From assembly GCF_020037015.1 (NCBI RefSeq), contig NZ_JAIQDE010000019.1, positions 116,181 to 180,180 of the forward strand: 64,000 nucleotides of DNA. Direction: 5' to 3'. Below the pieces are notes generated by a model. It ran no database searches. It had not been told where the DNA came from and saw nothing but the letters and a program-made list of their open reading frames with translations. Position 1 is the stretch's first letter. The number at the start of each line of letters is the position of its first letter. Origin of the DNA: Corallococcus sp. AS-1-6. GTDB taxonomy: Bacteria > Myxococcota > Myxococcia > Myxococcales > Myxococcaceae. This document shows, one piece after another, positions 49,399 to 57,572 of this stretch. Both the position numbers and the translations under genes were made by a program.

Positions 49399-52236
49399 GT
49401 GAACCCAGATAACCGTGCTTCGCTTCCGCGCTGGTCCATGGATGCGGACCGACTGTGCATTGCGTTGACCCTCTTGACTCCCGAGTTAGCCGAACGGGTC
49501 CGGTTACGAAGGGATGACTGGAACGCCAAGGGGTGGCTTGACGGTCAGCGGCTGTGCTTCAGCCAGCAGCAATGGCTTGCACTGGGTCGTCCAGGGGAGG
49601 GGGGCTTCGAAGCGGAGGAGCGTGAATACGCACGTGAGGAATGGGCTTCGACGCAGCACCTGCTGATGGACCTGCTGGGGATCCATCAGCAATCCCTCCG
49701 CTGGGAGGTCGTGGGAATCCCAGGAGGCGCCGGTGCCCGTTACAAGGTCCGCGTCGACGGCGAGCCCATCTCCGCCACGGGACAGCTCTTTCCCTGGACG
49801 GTCAGCCCGCCAGAAGGAACGCCGCTCCCTCTGACGCCCACGGCGGCTTGGGCATGCTCCGAGGCTCACCGCGCGACACATGCCTCGACGCAGGAGCAAC
49901 TGTCCGTGGTCGTCCGGCTGCGAGGAGTGCTGGAGGATGTATCAGGGCTGCTTGGAAACCGCATCCCATTCGCGCCCTCTGGCTTTCTCAAGACCTTCGA
50001 GCCTCGCGCGGTGAGTCGCTTGGGATTGCGTTGGGAGCATGACGACGACCTCACGGAGGTTGTCTCCCTTCGCCCCTACGCCGTCTTCGCGGATGGGACG
50101 CGCGCGGACTTCCCCCTGTCCTCGGTACGCCCCGGCGGCATCGCGGGAGAAGACGCTCGGCGCCCCCTCCTGCTTCCTGAACACACGGACGAGGTACTGG
50201 CCAGGGCCCGTCCCCTTCAGCGACGCCTCATGGCCGACGTCACGCGCGAGATGGCGGACCCGTCACATCTCATCCCAGAGGGGAGAGACCTTGACGCGAG
50301 TCTGGAACTCTCGGAGTACTCGCCCCGGGTGGCGGGCTTCGAACTCCTCCGGGGACGCCAGCCGGGCGAAGGCCGCAACGCCACCGGGTTGGAGTGGTTC
50401 GAACCGTTGTCTTCCTCCGAGTCCTTCTCCCTGAACCTCCACGTCGACGGGACGGACAAGCGCCTCCAGTTGAACTCGCGTGAAGCTGCGCTGGAGCTCT
50501 TGGGCCGGAACGATGCGGCGCTGGCCAGCGCCACCCCCACCCCCCTGAACGTGGGCGGACAGCAGGTGCCCCCAAGTGAGGCGCTGGGGCGTCAGCTCCG
50601 GATCGCGCTTGGCCTTTCAGCACCTGCCGGGGAGGTGGACGAGGAGGCACTCGACGCCCCCCCCCAGCCTGGGGGCCGCCTCGGAGCCATCGTCCGCGAC
50701 GTGGAAGATTCGTCGTCCGCGGACCCAGGGGCGGACGACGCACCACCCGTGCCATGGGAGATGCTGGAGCAAGCCTTCCGTCCAGGCGTGTCTCTCAAGA
50801 CACATCAGAAGGAGGGACTCGAGTGGCTGTGGCGCCATGCTGTTTCTGGAAGCCCCGGCATCCTGCTCGCAGATGACATGGGCCTTGGAAAGACATTGCA
50901 GGTCGCGTGCTTCCTGACCTTGAGCCGGCTCATTGCGAGAAGCAACGCCCGGCCCCTGCTGGTGGTCTGTCCCACCATCCTGTTGGACAACTGGAAGCAG
51001 GAGCTGAACCGCTTCTTCCGGGAAGACCTCTGGCAGTCCGCATTCATCCTTCACGGGAATGAACTCCAGGCCGTGAAACGCGAGGACGGACTCAATACCG
51101 AATTCCTCTCGCTGCGGACGCTGATCATCACCAACTACGAAACGCTGGGGGCGTATCAGCGCTCGCTGTTGAAGGTGGACTTCGACGTCGTCGTCTTCGA
51201 CGAGGCCCATCTGCTAAAGAATCCGGACACGCTGCGCTCGCGTGCCGCCCGGGCTCTCAAGCGCAATTTCGCCGTCGCGCTGACGGGCACGCCGGTGGAG
51301 AACGAGCTGTTCGACGTCTGGGCCATCTACGACGCCATCCAGTTCCGTGCGCCACGGGTCTTCGGCCCTCGTGCCGCTTTCCGGGAGGAACATGACGGAG
51401 AGCATGGTGCATCCACCCTGCGGGCGCGGCTGAAGTATCCGTCCAGGGACAGCACGCTGATGCGTCGAGAGAAGGCCGAGGCGCTCAAGGACCTGCCGGA
51501 GAAGCGGTATCACAGCCATCTGGTGGAGATGACGGCGCTCCAGGAGGAGCAGGAGCGGCTCATCGCCCGGCAGGCTCCGAAGCGTGGCGCGTTATGGGCA
51601 CTGTCCGCGCTTCAGAAGCTTTATCAGCACCCGGCGCTTCTGGCGGACTCACGCGGGCTCTCCGCCGCCACCGCGCTCGAGGAGAGCCCTAAGACCCGCC
51701 TTTGCCTGGAATTGCTCGCACGGGTGGAGGCCGCGTCAAGCGGCGTGCACGCGGAGAAGGCCCTGGTGTTTGTCCTCTCCCGCGCAATGCAGGAGCTGCT
51801 GTCGGCGCTCATCAAGGAACGCTTCCGCCTGACGGATGTCCCCATCATTAACGGGGAGCCAGAGAGCCGACGTTCGGCCCTGAAATCCATTGACGCGTTT
51901 TCCCAGGCGAAAGGCTTTCAAGTCCTCCTGCTGAGTCCGCTCGCCGCAGGCGCAGGGCTCAACATCGTCGCGGCCAACCACGTCATCCATTACGGGCGTT
52001 GGTGGAATCCCGCCAAGGAGGACCAGGCCACGGACCGGGCCCACCGCATCGGGCAGGTCCGGCCCGTCCACGTCCACTATCCGCTGCTGCACCGGCAGGG
52101 ACGTCCCGAGGCTGGCTTCGACATGCGGCTTCACGAACTCGTGGAGCGCAAGCGTTCGCTGGCACGCGACTTCCTGGCGCCCGTTCCGGATGAGGCACGG
52201 CAGTACTCAGGTGTGTTTCAAGAGGGGGAAGGCTGA
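49399..52236 (+). CDS. zorD: ZorD-like SNF2 helicase of a type I Zorya system
   Basis: A 945-residue protein. The N-terminal half (1-465) has no recognised motif. The C-terminal half is a SNF2-type superfamily II helicase/translocase: Walker A ADDMGLGKT (491-499), DEAH at 601-604, TGTP at 629-632, and motif VI QATDRAHRIGQ (876-886). In type I Zorya, ZorD is the effector with helicase and nuclease-like activity on phage DNA, recruited by the ZorAB motor. The assignment rests on this architecture plus its three partner genes. It starts with GTG at 49399 (ATG at 49438 is the alternative). ZorD is unusually first in the operon, 3 bp before zorA. It is somewhat shorter than E. coli ZorD as I remember it. 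Confidence 0.85.
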   Translation: MNPDNRASLPRWSMDADRLCIALTLLTPELAERVRLRRDDWNAKGWLDGQRLCFSQQQWLALGRPGEGGFEAEEREYAREEWASTQHLLMDLLGIHQQSLRWEVVGIPGGAGARYKVRVDGEPISATGQLFPWTVSPPEGTPLPLTPTAAWACSEAHRATHASTQEQLSVVVRLRGVLEDVSGLLGNRIPFAPSGFLKTFEPRAVSRLGLRWEHDDDLTEVVSLRPYAVFADGTRADFPLSSVRPGGIAGEDARRPLLLPEHTDEVLARARPLQRRLMADVTREMADPSHLIPEGRDLDASLELSEYSPRVAGFELLRGRQPGEGRNATGLEWFEPLSSSESFSLNLHVDGTDKRLQLNSREAALELLGRNDAALASATPTPLNVGGQQVPPSEALGRQLRIALGLSAPAGEVDEEALDAPPQPGGRLGAIVRDVEDSSSADPGADDAPPVPWEMLEQAFRPGVSLKTHQKEGLEWLWRHAVSGSPGILLADDMGLGKTLQVACFLTLSRLIARSNARPLLVVCPTILLDNWKQELNRFFREDLWQSAFILHGNELQAVKREDGLNTEFLSLRTLIITNYETLGAYQRSLLKVDFDVVVFDEAHLLKNPDTLRSRAARALKRNFAVALTGTPVENELFDVWAIYDAIQFRAPRVFGPRAAFREEHDGEHGASTLRARLKYPSRDSTLMRREKAEALKDLPEKRYHSHLVEMTALQEEQERLIARQAPKRGALWALSALQKLYQHPALLADSRGLSAATALEESPKTRLCLELLARVEAASSGVHAEKALVFVLSRAMQELLSALIKERFRLTDVPIINGEPESRRSALKSIDAFSQAKGFQVLLLSPLAAGAGLNIVAANHVIHYGRWWNPAKEDQATDRAHRIGQVRPVHVHYPLLHRQGRPEAGFDMRLHELVERKRSLARDFLAPVPDEARQYSGVFQEGEG

Positions 52237-52239
52237 GCC

Positions 52240-54258
52240 ATGTCCATCATCATGCATGCCTTGCAGGACGAGTCCCTGCGCATTCCGCTGCTCATCATCG
52301 CGCTGTTGGCGCTCCTGTCCCTGGGCGCGGTGGTCGTCCGCTGGTGGCGCTTGCGCCAGGCCATCCAGACGCTGGAGCAGAAGCTGGAGCCGTTGCTGAC
52401 GGGACGTCTCCTGGAGCCGGGCAGCCGCGACGAAAGCCGCGCCCTGTGGCGGGCCGTGCGCGAGCAACTTGTCTTCCCTCCCGGGAAGCAGGAGGTCCCA
52501 GGGCCCGTCCTCATGCGTTCGTCGCCGTCACGCGAGCTGCGTGAGACCTGCCGCGCGTTGTTTCGCCACTCCCTGGGGCATGGAGTCGGCCGGAACCTGA
52601 CGGGCATCGCGCTGGTGATGACCTTCGGCCTGCTGGGCGTCGTGCTGGTGGGTCCCGTCCAGGAGGCGCTCACCACCACGGGGGGCGGCCATTCCCAATC
52701 GGACCTGCTCTCCCAGGCCATCGGGAAGATGGGGGCCAAGTTCTTCATCTCCGCGACGGGCCTGGTGGGAACGCTGCTCTTCCAGATGGTTGCATTCTCC
52801 TTCGAACGCAGGCTCCTGGGGCAGATGGATGCGATGCGCCTGGGCTTCGAGAAGTACACCAGGACCCTCGACGCGCACGAAATCGCCCTGGCCTCGGCGC
52901 GTGGGGAGTCGCTGGGCTCGCTGAAGGCAGAACTGGTCCAGACCCGGAGGGAACTCGCCGAACAACTTTCACAGCTCGAAAGCGTGAATGTGTCGATCCA
53001 GGGGATTGGCACGGAGGTTCAGGCCCACTTCGGGAAGATGATGAAGGAGGAGGTCGGGGACGTCATCACGCGGCAGTTGAGCGCGGTGGAGAAGGCGGTG
53101 CGCGACATCGCCACGGACCTCCAGCGCTCCATCTCCACGAACTTCACCGCGTCGCTGCAATTGGAGATGGCGAGCATCAAGGCGCACCTGGACGGCATCC
53201 AGCAGGCGCTGGTCGGGCAGCAGGAACACGACCTGGGACGGATCCTCGAGCAGCTCCGCGACACGGTGTCCGGCGGGTTCCACACACAGTCCCAGGACAT
53301 GGCCCGGCAGATGGCGGGGCTGGCGGCGGTCCTCCCTCAGTTGGAGAAGCAACTCGATGCGATGACGCAGATGCTGGGCAGTCAGGCGCGGCAGTGGGGC
53401 AGCGAGAACCAGCGCGCCGTGGAGGCCCTGGGCGCGAAGGTGTCCGAGCTGGTGGGGAGTTTCGACGGCGTTCGGGACAACATGGAGAAGGCGGTCGCTC
53501 AGGTGCTGAGGAGCACCACCACCGCCTCCGTCGACCTGGGACGGCAGAACCAGCAGATCATCGATCAGTTGGCGGGCAGCGTCTCCAACATCGTGGGCAG
53601 CTTCCAGGGGGTGCTTACGCAAATGGGCACCAGTTCCGACCAGATGGTGCGTGCCGCGGCGACGGTGTCCCGGGACATGCACTTGAGCGCAGCGGATCAG
53701 TCCAACGCCCTGCACAGCCAACTGGAAGAGCTTCGGAACCTGTCCAAGTCCGACGTGGGCCACTTCCAGGCCCGTGCCGCGGAGTTCGCCAGTGCCATGA
53801 AGGAAACGCAGGACAGCCTGCGCGTCGTGACGAAGCAGCTCAACGAGACCGTGGACAGGCTGGCGACCGCGTCACGAAGCGCCGGTGAGTCCCATCACAA
53901 GGCAGGGGCGGTCTCCGAGAAGATGGAGGGCGTCGCGCAACGACTCATCGACACAGCCCGGTCCTTCCATCAGTTGTCCCAGGAACGTCTGGGGGTGGTG
54001 AAGCAGGAGGAGACGCTCCTGAACGCCCAGCGCGAGGCCCTGGAGCGCGTGACGCCGGTGCTCAACGGCTTGACGCGGACCTATGAGGAATCCGTAAGCA
54101 AGCAGGTCCAATTGTTGAGCAGCCAATGGACGCAGGTCGTGAGCAAGGTCGACTCCGCGCTAAACCGCTCCTCGAATGAGTTCTTCCAGGGCGTCGAGGA
54201 GTTGTCGGACGCAGTGAATCAGCTCAGGGATTCATTGAAGCAGCAGGTGCGGCGATGA
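52240..54258 (+). CDS. zorA: ZorA, MotA/TolQ-like motor protein with long tail
   Basis: A 672-residue protein. Membrane segments lie at about 13-35, 119-141 and 167-188, the last two forming the MotA/ExbB-like pair that lines the ion path. From about 205 to the end it is a long, mostly helical coiled tail rich in Gln/Glu/Ser/Thr with little hydrophobic periodicity break. In Zorya, five ZorA subunits surround two ZorB, and this tail projects into the cytoplasm and transmits phage-infection signals. It is not a flagellar MotA: no torque-helix charged pair motif is evident and the tail is far too long. Its ATG is 3 bp after the zorD stop. Confidence 0.9.
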   Translation: MSIIMHALQDESLRIPLLIIALLALLSLGAVVVRWWRLRQAIQTLEQKLEPLLTGRLLEPGSRDESRALWRAVREQLVFPPGKQEVPGPVLMRSSPSRELRETCRALFRHSLGHGVGRNLTGIALVMTFGLLGVVLVGPVQEALTTTGGGHSQSDLLSQAIGKMGAKFFISATGLVGTLLFQMVAFSFERRLLGQMDAMRLGFEKYTRTLDAHEIALASARGESLGSLKAELVQTRRELAEQLSQLESVNVSIQGIGTEVQAHFGKMMKEEVGDVITRQLSAVEKAVRDIATDLQRSISTNFTASLQLEMASIKAHLDGIQQALVGQQEHDLGRILEQLRDTVSGGFHTQSQDMARQMAGLAAVLPQLEKQLDAMTQMLGSQARQWGSENQRAVEALGAKVSELVGSFDGVRDNMEKAVAQVLRSTTTASVDLGRQNQQIIDQLAGSVSNIVGSFQGVLTQMGTSSDQMVRAAATVSRDMHLSAADQSNALHSQLEELRNLSKSDVGHFQARAAEFASAMKETQDSLRVVTKQLNETVDRLATASRSAGESHHKAGAVSEKMEGVAQRLIDTARSFHQLSQERLGVVKQEETLLNAQREALERVTPVLNGLTRTYEESVSKQVQLLSSQWTQVVSKVDSALNRSSNEFFQGVEELSDAVNQLRDSLKQQVRR

Positions 54259-54989
54259 GCCCGGGAGGAGAGGGCAGTGACCGCTCACTCGCGGACCTGA
54301 TGGCGGGTGTGGCGGTGGTCTTCCTGCTGCTCGCGGTCATCTTCATCCTGGACGCGCGCCAGCAGCGCGAGGAGGCCATCCGTGAGAAGGAGGTGGCCAT
54401 TGGCAAGGTGGATTCACAGAAGGATGGCGTGCAGGCGTCACTGGTGGCGCTGAGAGCGGAGTTGGTGACCCTGGACACCGATCTGGATGGTGGCTTCATC
54501 GAGATGAGTGGGCTGGATGGCGGGGTCAATGCGCTGGAGATCGAATTCAAGAACCTCCAGTTCGGTCTGGGGGAATGCCGCACGCCTCCGGAGTACGTGC
54601 AACAGTTCCGCCAGGGCGCGGTGCCGCTCATCGAACGCGTCTGTGCGGCGGTGGACGCAATGCGCGACGCGGGCGCCGAGCCGTCCATTATCCTGGAAGG
54701 ACACACGGACGACCGTCCCTTCCTGGGCACAAGCGGCGAGTGTGGCGTCCGCAATGGCGTGGCGCGGTTCAGTTTCGAGAACAACGTCCGTGCAAGCGCC
54801 TCCCGTGCGCAGGAGGTGTTCTTCACTGTGAGAGATCAGCTTCCGGCCGCCAGCTACGCGCGCACCTGCCTGGATGCGAATTTCGTGGTTTCGGGACGAG
54901 GGCAGACCGCGCCCAGGAACGGGACGGAGGGGGGTGACCCCGCCAACCGGCGGCTGGTGCTTCGTGTTCGCGGCGACCTGCGCCTGTGA
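54255..54989 (+). CDS. zorB: ZorB, MotB/OmpA-like stator protein
   Basis: A 244-residue protein with one N-terminal membrane helix (about 12-33) containing D14 in SLADLMAGV, the counterpart of the proton-binding aspartate of MotB. A helical plug/linker (about 35-100) and a C-terminal OmpA-like peptidoglycan-binding domain follow: EGHTDDRPF (GHTD at 149-152), NNVRASASRA, GRGQT at 214-218 and NRRLVLRV. Cysteines at about 108, 130, 163 and 205 could form periplasmic disulfides. The ATG overlaps the zorA stop (ATGA), the classic sign of stoichiometric subunits. With zorA it makes the proton-driven ZorAB motor. Confidence 0.92.
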   Translation: MSPGGEGSDRSLADLMAGVAVVFLLLAVIFILDARQQREEAIREKEVAIGKVDSQKDGVQASLVALRAELVTLDTDLDGGFIEMSGLDGGVNALEIEFKNLQFGLGECRTPPEYVQQFRQGAVPLIERVCAAVDAMRDAGAEPSIILEGHTDDRPFLGTSGECGVRNGVARFSFENNVRASASRAQEVFFTVRDQLPAASYARTCLDANFVVSGRGQTAPRNGTEGGDPANRRLVLRVRGDLRL

Positions 54990-56407
54990 TTGGGGACTCA
55001 ATGGGGCTGGATGACTGGCTTGACGAAGTGGGGGCGCGGCAGAAGGTCGTCCTGGCCGCGTTCGGGACCTTCCAGCAGCAGGTGGAGGAGGGGATGCATC
55101 AGCTCGTCCTCCGCGCAGAGTCCGTCCAGCAGCGTGCGGACGAACTCGAGCCGGGACGGCTTGCCCGTTTGCGGCAGGTGCTGGATGTCGGGGCCGTGCT
55201 GGCGAAGGTGACGGCCCAGGATTTCGATGGGCTGAGCCGCAGGGAGCGGCGCGCGGTGCCGGGTTTGTGGCGGGAGGTGGGCCTGGAGCACATGACTTGG
55301 TTTCTCACGCGCAGCCCCGACAGCGTGCCGCGACTGGTACGGCAGCGCCTCCGGGACTGGAGCGCGTCCGAGGATGCCGCCACTCAGCGGAAATGGGCCC
55401 AGTTGGTAGGGCGGCGCGTCGAGGACAAACGCGTGCTGAGATGGGCGTTGCCGATGTCCGTCGAGGCGGCATTGGGAGCCGAGGGCCCCAGCACGTTGGC
55501 ACGCCATTGGGGGGACCACGCACTCGCGGAAGTGGTGGGGATGCTTCGGAACTCCGGCATCAAGGAGACCAGTCCCTACGCTGGTCATGTCATCGCGGAG
55601 TACCTGGAGGGACGCCTCCAGACGCGTCAGGACCTGTCCCAGGCGATGGCCTTCCTCGTGGACGACCCTCTGGGCCGCTCCTGGATGCCGCACAGGAACG
55701 TGGACGGCGTCGCGGTGTCGGCGCCAATGGAAGCCCGTATCGCAGTCATCTCCAAGGTCCTGGAGTGCCGGCTGGCCGGACGAATGGCGCCAGCCGTCCT
55801 CACCCGGCTGGAGGAGCGGTTGATTGCCAGGGACGGTGTTTTCGATGATCCCCGGCACATGACGCTGACCCAGGCGTGGCAGTCGGTCCGTGCCCGCGCC
55901 CCAGATGCCTTCGACGCGTTCCTGTCCGCGCTCATCCAACAGGATCTGGAGTTCTTCTTCGAACGCGCGATGAACGAGCAGGACCGGCGGCGGTTCTGGT
56001 TGAATTATCTGGGCTCCATTCGGAGGACGACCTGCTGGCTGGCGTCCGAGACGTATGACGCACTGAGGGCTCGGCTCGCGAACCTGCCCGCGGAGCAGCA
56101 GGCCGCGTTTCGGCGGGCCCGACGACTCCCGAGGGGAAAGATCAGTGCGTTTGTGTTGTCGTTCGAGAGGTACGTGGCCGTGGAGTTTTCCGACAAGGGC
56201 AACGCCACGTACGTCTATGAGCATCGACGGCTGGCGCAAATGCTCAACGGCCAGCCGGTGGAACACCACAATGACCTCAAGGACACGCAAGAGACCCATT
56301 GTGAGAAGCGGTTGACCCATCTTCCTGGGTGGGAACTCCGCTTCGAACAGGAACTTCTGGAGCTGGGAATCGCTCAGGCCCGACCCGTGGTGCGCAGGGC
56401 CCGGTGA
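54986..56407 (+). CDS. zorC: ZorC, EH-signature protein
   Basis: A 473-residue protein, mostly helical, without membrane segments. The C-terminal portion matches the EH-signature family found in ZorC: YVAVEFSDKGNATYVYEHRR (E400 is the best candidate for the conserved Glu) and HCEKRLTHLPGWELRFEQE (His at 438 or 445). ZorC is a cytosolic component that binds DNA and cooperates with ZorD in known type I systems. It starts either at GTG 54986, which overlaps the zorB stop, or at ATG 55001, which has TGGGGA close upstream. It ends the compact operon; no zorE-like HNH gene follows, which excludes type II. Confidence 0.88.
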   Translation: MIGDSMGLDDWLDEVGARQKVVLAAFGTFQQQVEEGMHQLVLRAESVQQRADELEPGRLARLRQVLDVGAVLAKVTAQDFDGLSRRERRAVPGLWREVGLEHMTWFLTRSPDSVPRLVRQRLRDWSASEDAATQRKWAQLVGRRVEDKRVLRWALPMSVEAALGAEGPSTLARHWGDHALAEVVGMLRNSGIKETSPYAGHVIAEYLEGRLQTRQDLSQAMAFLVDDPLGRSWMPHRNVDGVAVSAPMEARIAVISKVLECRLAGRMAPAVLTRLEERLIARDGVFDDPRHMTLTQAWQSVRARAPDAFDAFLSALIQQDLEFFFERAMNEQDRRRFWLNYLGSIRRTTCWLASETYDALRARLANLPAEQQAAFRRARRLPRGKISAFVLSFERYVAVEFSDKGNATYVYEHRRLAQMLNGQPVEHHNDLKDTQETHCEKRLTHLPGWELRFEQELLELGIAQARPVVRRAR

Positions 56408-56578
56408 CGCCCGGCACGTGGCAGGTTATGGCTCCTCACCAGGTGCCGTCGACGGTCTTCATCATGGGAATGCAGAGCGCGGGGGGCGCTACCATGGTCC
56501 TCCGCGCAGGCTGAATACAGCGCGTCTCCCGTCGCCGTTCGGAGTTGACAGCCACCCTCCGCTGACGGAACACGGGGC

Positions 56579-56890
56579 ATGATCGAGCTCCCCGAGCGCG
56601 CCGCGATGCTGGACTACCAGCGATACATCCACGACCTGGAGTCGCTGCACGGCTGGCTCCAGCAGGACCTGGTCCTCAACTGCTTCCGGATGGGCGAGGA
56701 GGTGGGCGAACTCTTCAAGGCGGTGCGCCAGTACGAGAAGAAGTCCTCCGAGGCGACGGCTCGCGAGCACGTGGGGGAGGAGCTGGTGGACGTGCTCAAC
56801 TACCTCCTGGCCATCGCCAACCGCGCGGGCGTGGACCTGGAGCAGGCCTTCCGGGAGAAGAACGCGCGCAACCAGCAGCGCACCTGGTGA
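56579..56890 (+). CDS. MazG-like nucleotide pyrophosphohydrolase
   Basis: A 103-residue all-helical protein with the MazG/NTP-PPase pattern EEVGELFKAV followed by EELVDVLNYLLA, whose acidic residues hold magnesium. Such enzymes hydrolyse nucleoside triphosphates or dUTP-like pools. It is 171 bp after zorC in the same direction; whether it belongs to the island or is a housekeeping gene is not settled. Codon use is strongly G/C-ending, which argues for the latter. Start ATG at 56579; ATG at 56606 is the alternative. Confidence 0.82.
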   Translation: MIELPERAAMLDYQRYIHDLESLHGWLQQDLVLNCFRMGEEVGELFKAVRQYEKKSSEATAREHVGEELVDVLNYLLAIANRAGVDLEQAFREKNARNQQRTW

Positions 56891-56900
56891 TGAAGCCGGC

Positions 56901-57167
56901 TCACGGCCGGCCCCGCACGAAGTCCACGAAGGCCTTGAGCACGGGTGGCCGGTGTCCGCGGCTCGGGTCGTAGAGAAAGAAGCCGGAGTAGGCGGCACCA
57001 GGGCTACAGCACGTGCACCAGACGTCCCTGGTCGATGAGAGACTGCACCTGCGACTCGAAGAGATGCGCCAGCCCCAGGTCCGCGAGCGCGGCCTCCAGG
57101 ATCTCCATCTGGTCGCTCAGGGCCAGCGAGCCGCGTGTCTCCACCTCCAGCTCCTTGCCGGTGGAGG
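56901..57167 (-). pseudogene. LysR regulator, C-terminal remnant
   Basis: Read on the minus strand, the segment encodes TGKELEVETRGSLALSDQME and on through LFESQVQSLIDQGRLVHVL, which is the end of a LysR effector domain. It then has TAG where family proteins have a Glu codon (before PW), and shortly after a frameshift restores YSGFFLYDPSRGHRPPVLKA up to a stop near 56901. The N-terminal two thirds, including the helix-turn-helix, are missing. A clear pseudogene. Confidence 0.75.
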
Positions 57168-57394
57168 GCCGGAGCGAAGCCCTTCAAGACGAACTGGCCC
57201 CGCTGGGCATCCAGGTCACGGTGGTGGAGCCCGGCTACTCCCGCACTGACTTCCTGGACGCGGCGTCCCTGATGGTCACCCTGGCGAAGATGGAACAGCC
57301 GCCACTTCGCCTGGCTCTGGAGGAGAAGAATGCCTTCGTCGCCCGGGAACTGGCCCCCCCCCGCGCCCTCTCCCTGGCCACGGACTTCACTTGA
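57168..57394 (+). pseudogene. Short-chain dehydrogenase, C-terminal remnant
   Basis: Directly adjoining the LysR remnant and pointing the other way, the frame reads SEALQDELAPLGIQVTVVEP GYSRTDFLDA-type sequence, typical of the C-terminal third of SDR oxidoreductases, then passes into a degraded EQPPLRLAL segment and a TGA at 57394. The Rossmann opening and catalytic Tyr-Lys are absent. A run of nine C near 57355 may mark further damage. Confidence 0.72.
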
Positions 57395-57572
57395 GGTCCA
57401 TACGGCGCGAACGACAACCTCTTCGCGCCGGAGCGAGCCAGACGGGAAATCGAAGCGTGCTTCGGCAGCGGCGCGCTCGCGAGCGCTGGCGTTCTGAGCC
57501 CGGAGCGCGCTTCCTGTCTCATGGAGTCATGCGCCCGGTGTATTGTTCGTGCATATGCACTGGCACTTGCAC

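Noticed and set aside
49399..56407. Type II Zorya, or a flagellar MotAB pair
   Set aside because: There is no HNH-type ZorE, while ZorC and ZorD features are present; ZorA has a tail of over 450 residues unlike MotA.
56901..57167. LysR gene with a recoded (read-through) stop
   Set aside because: Besides the TAG there is a separate frameshift, and the DNA-binding half is missing, so decay explains it better.
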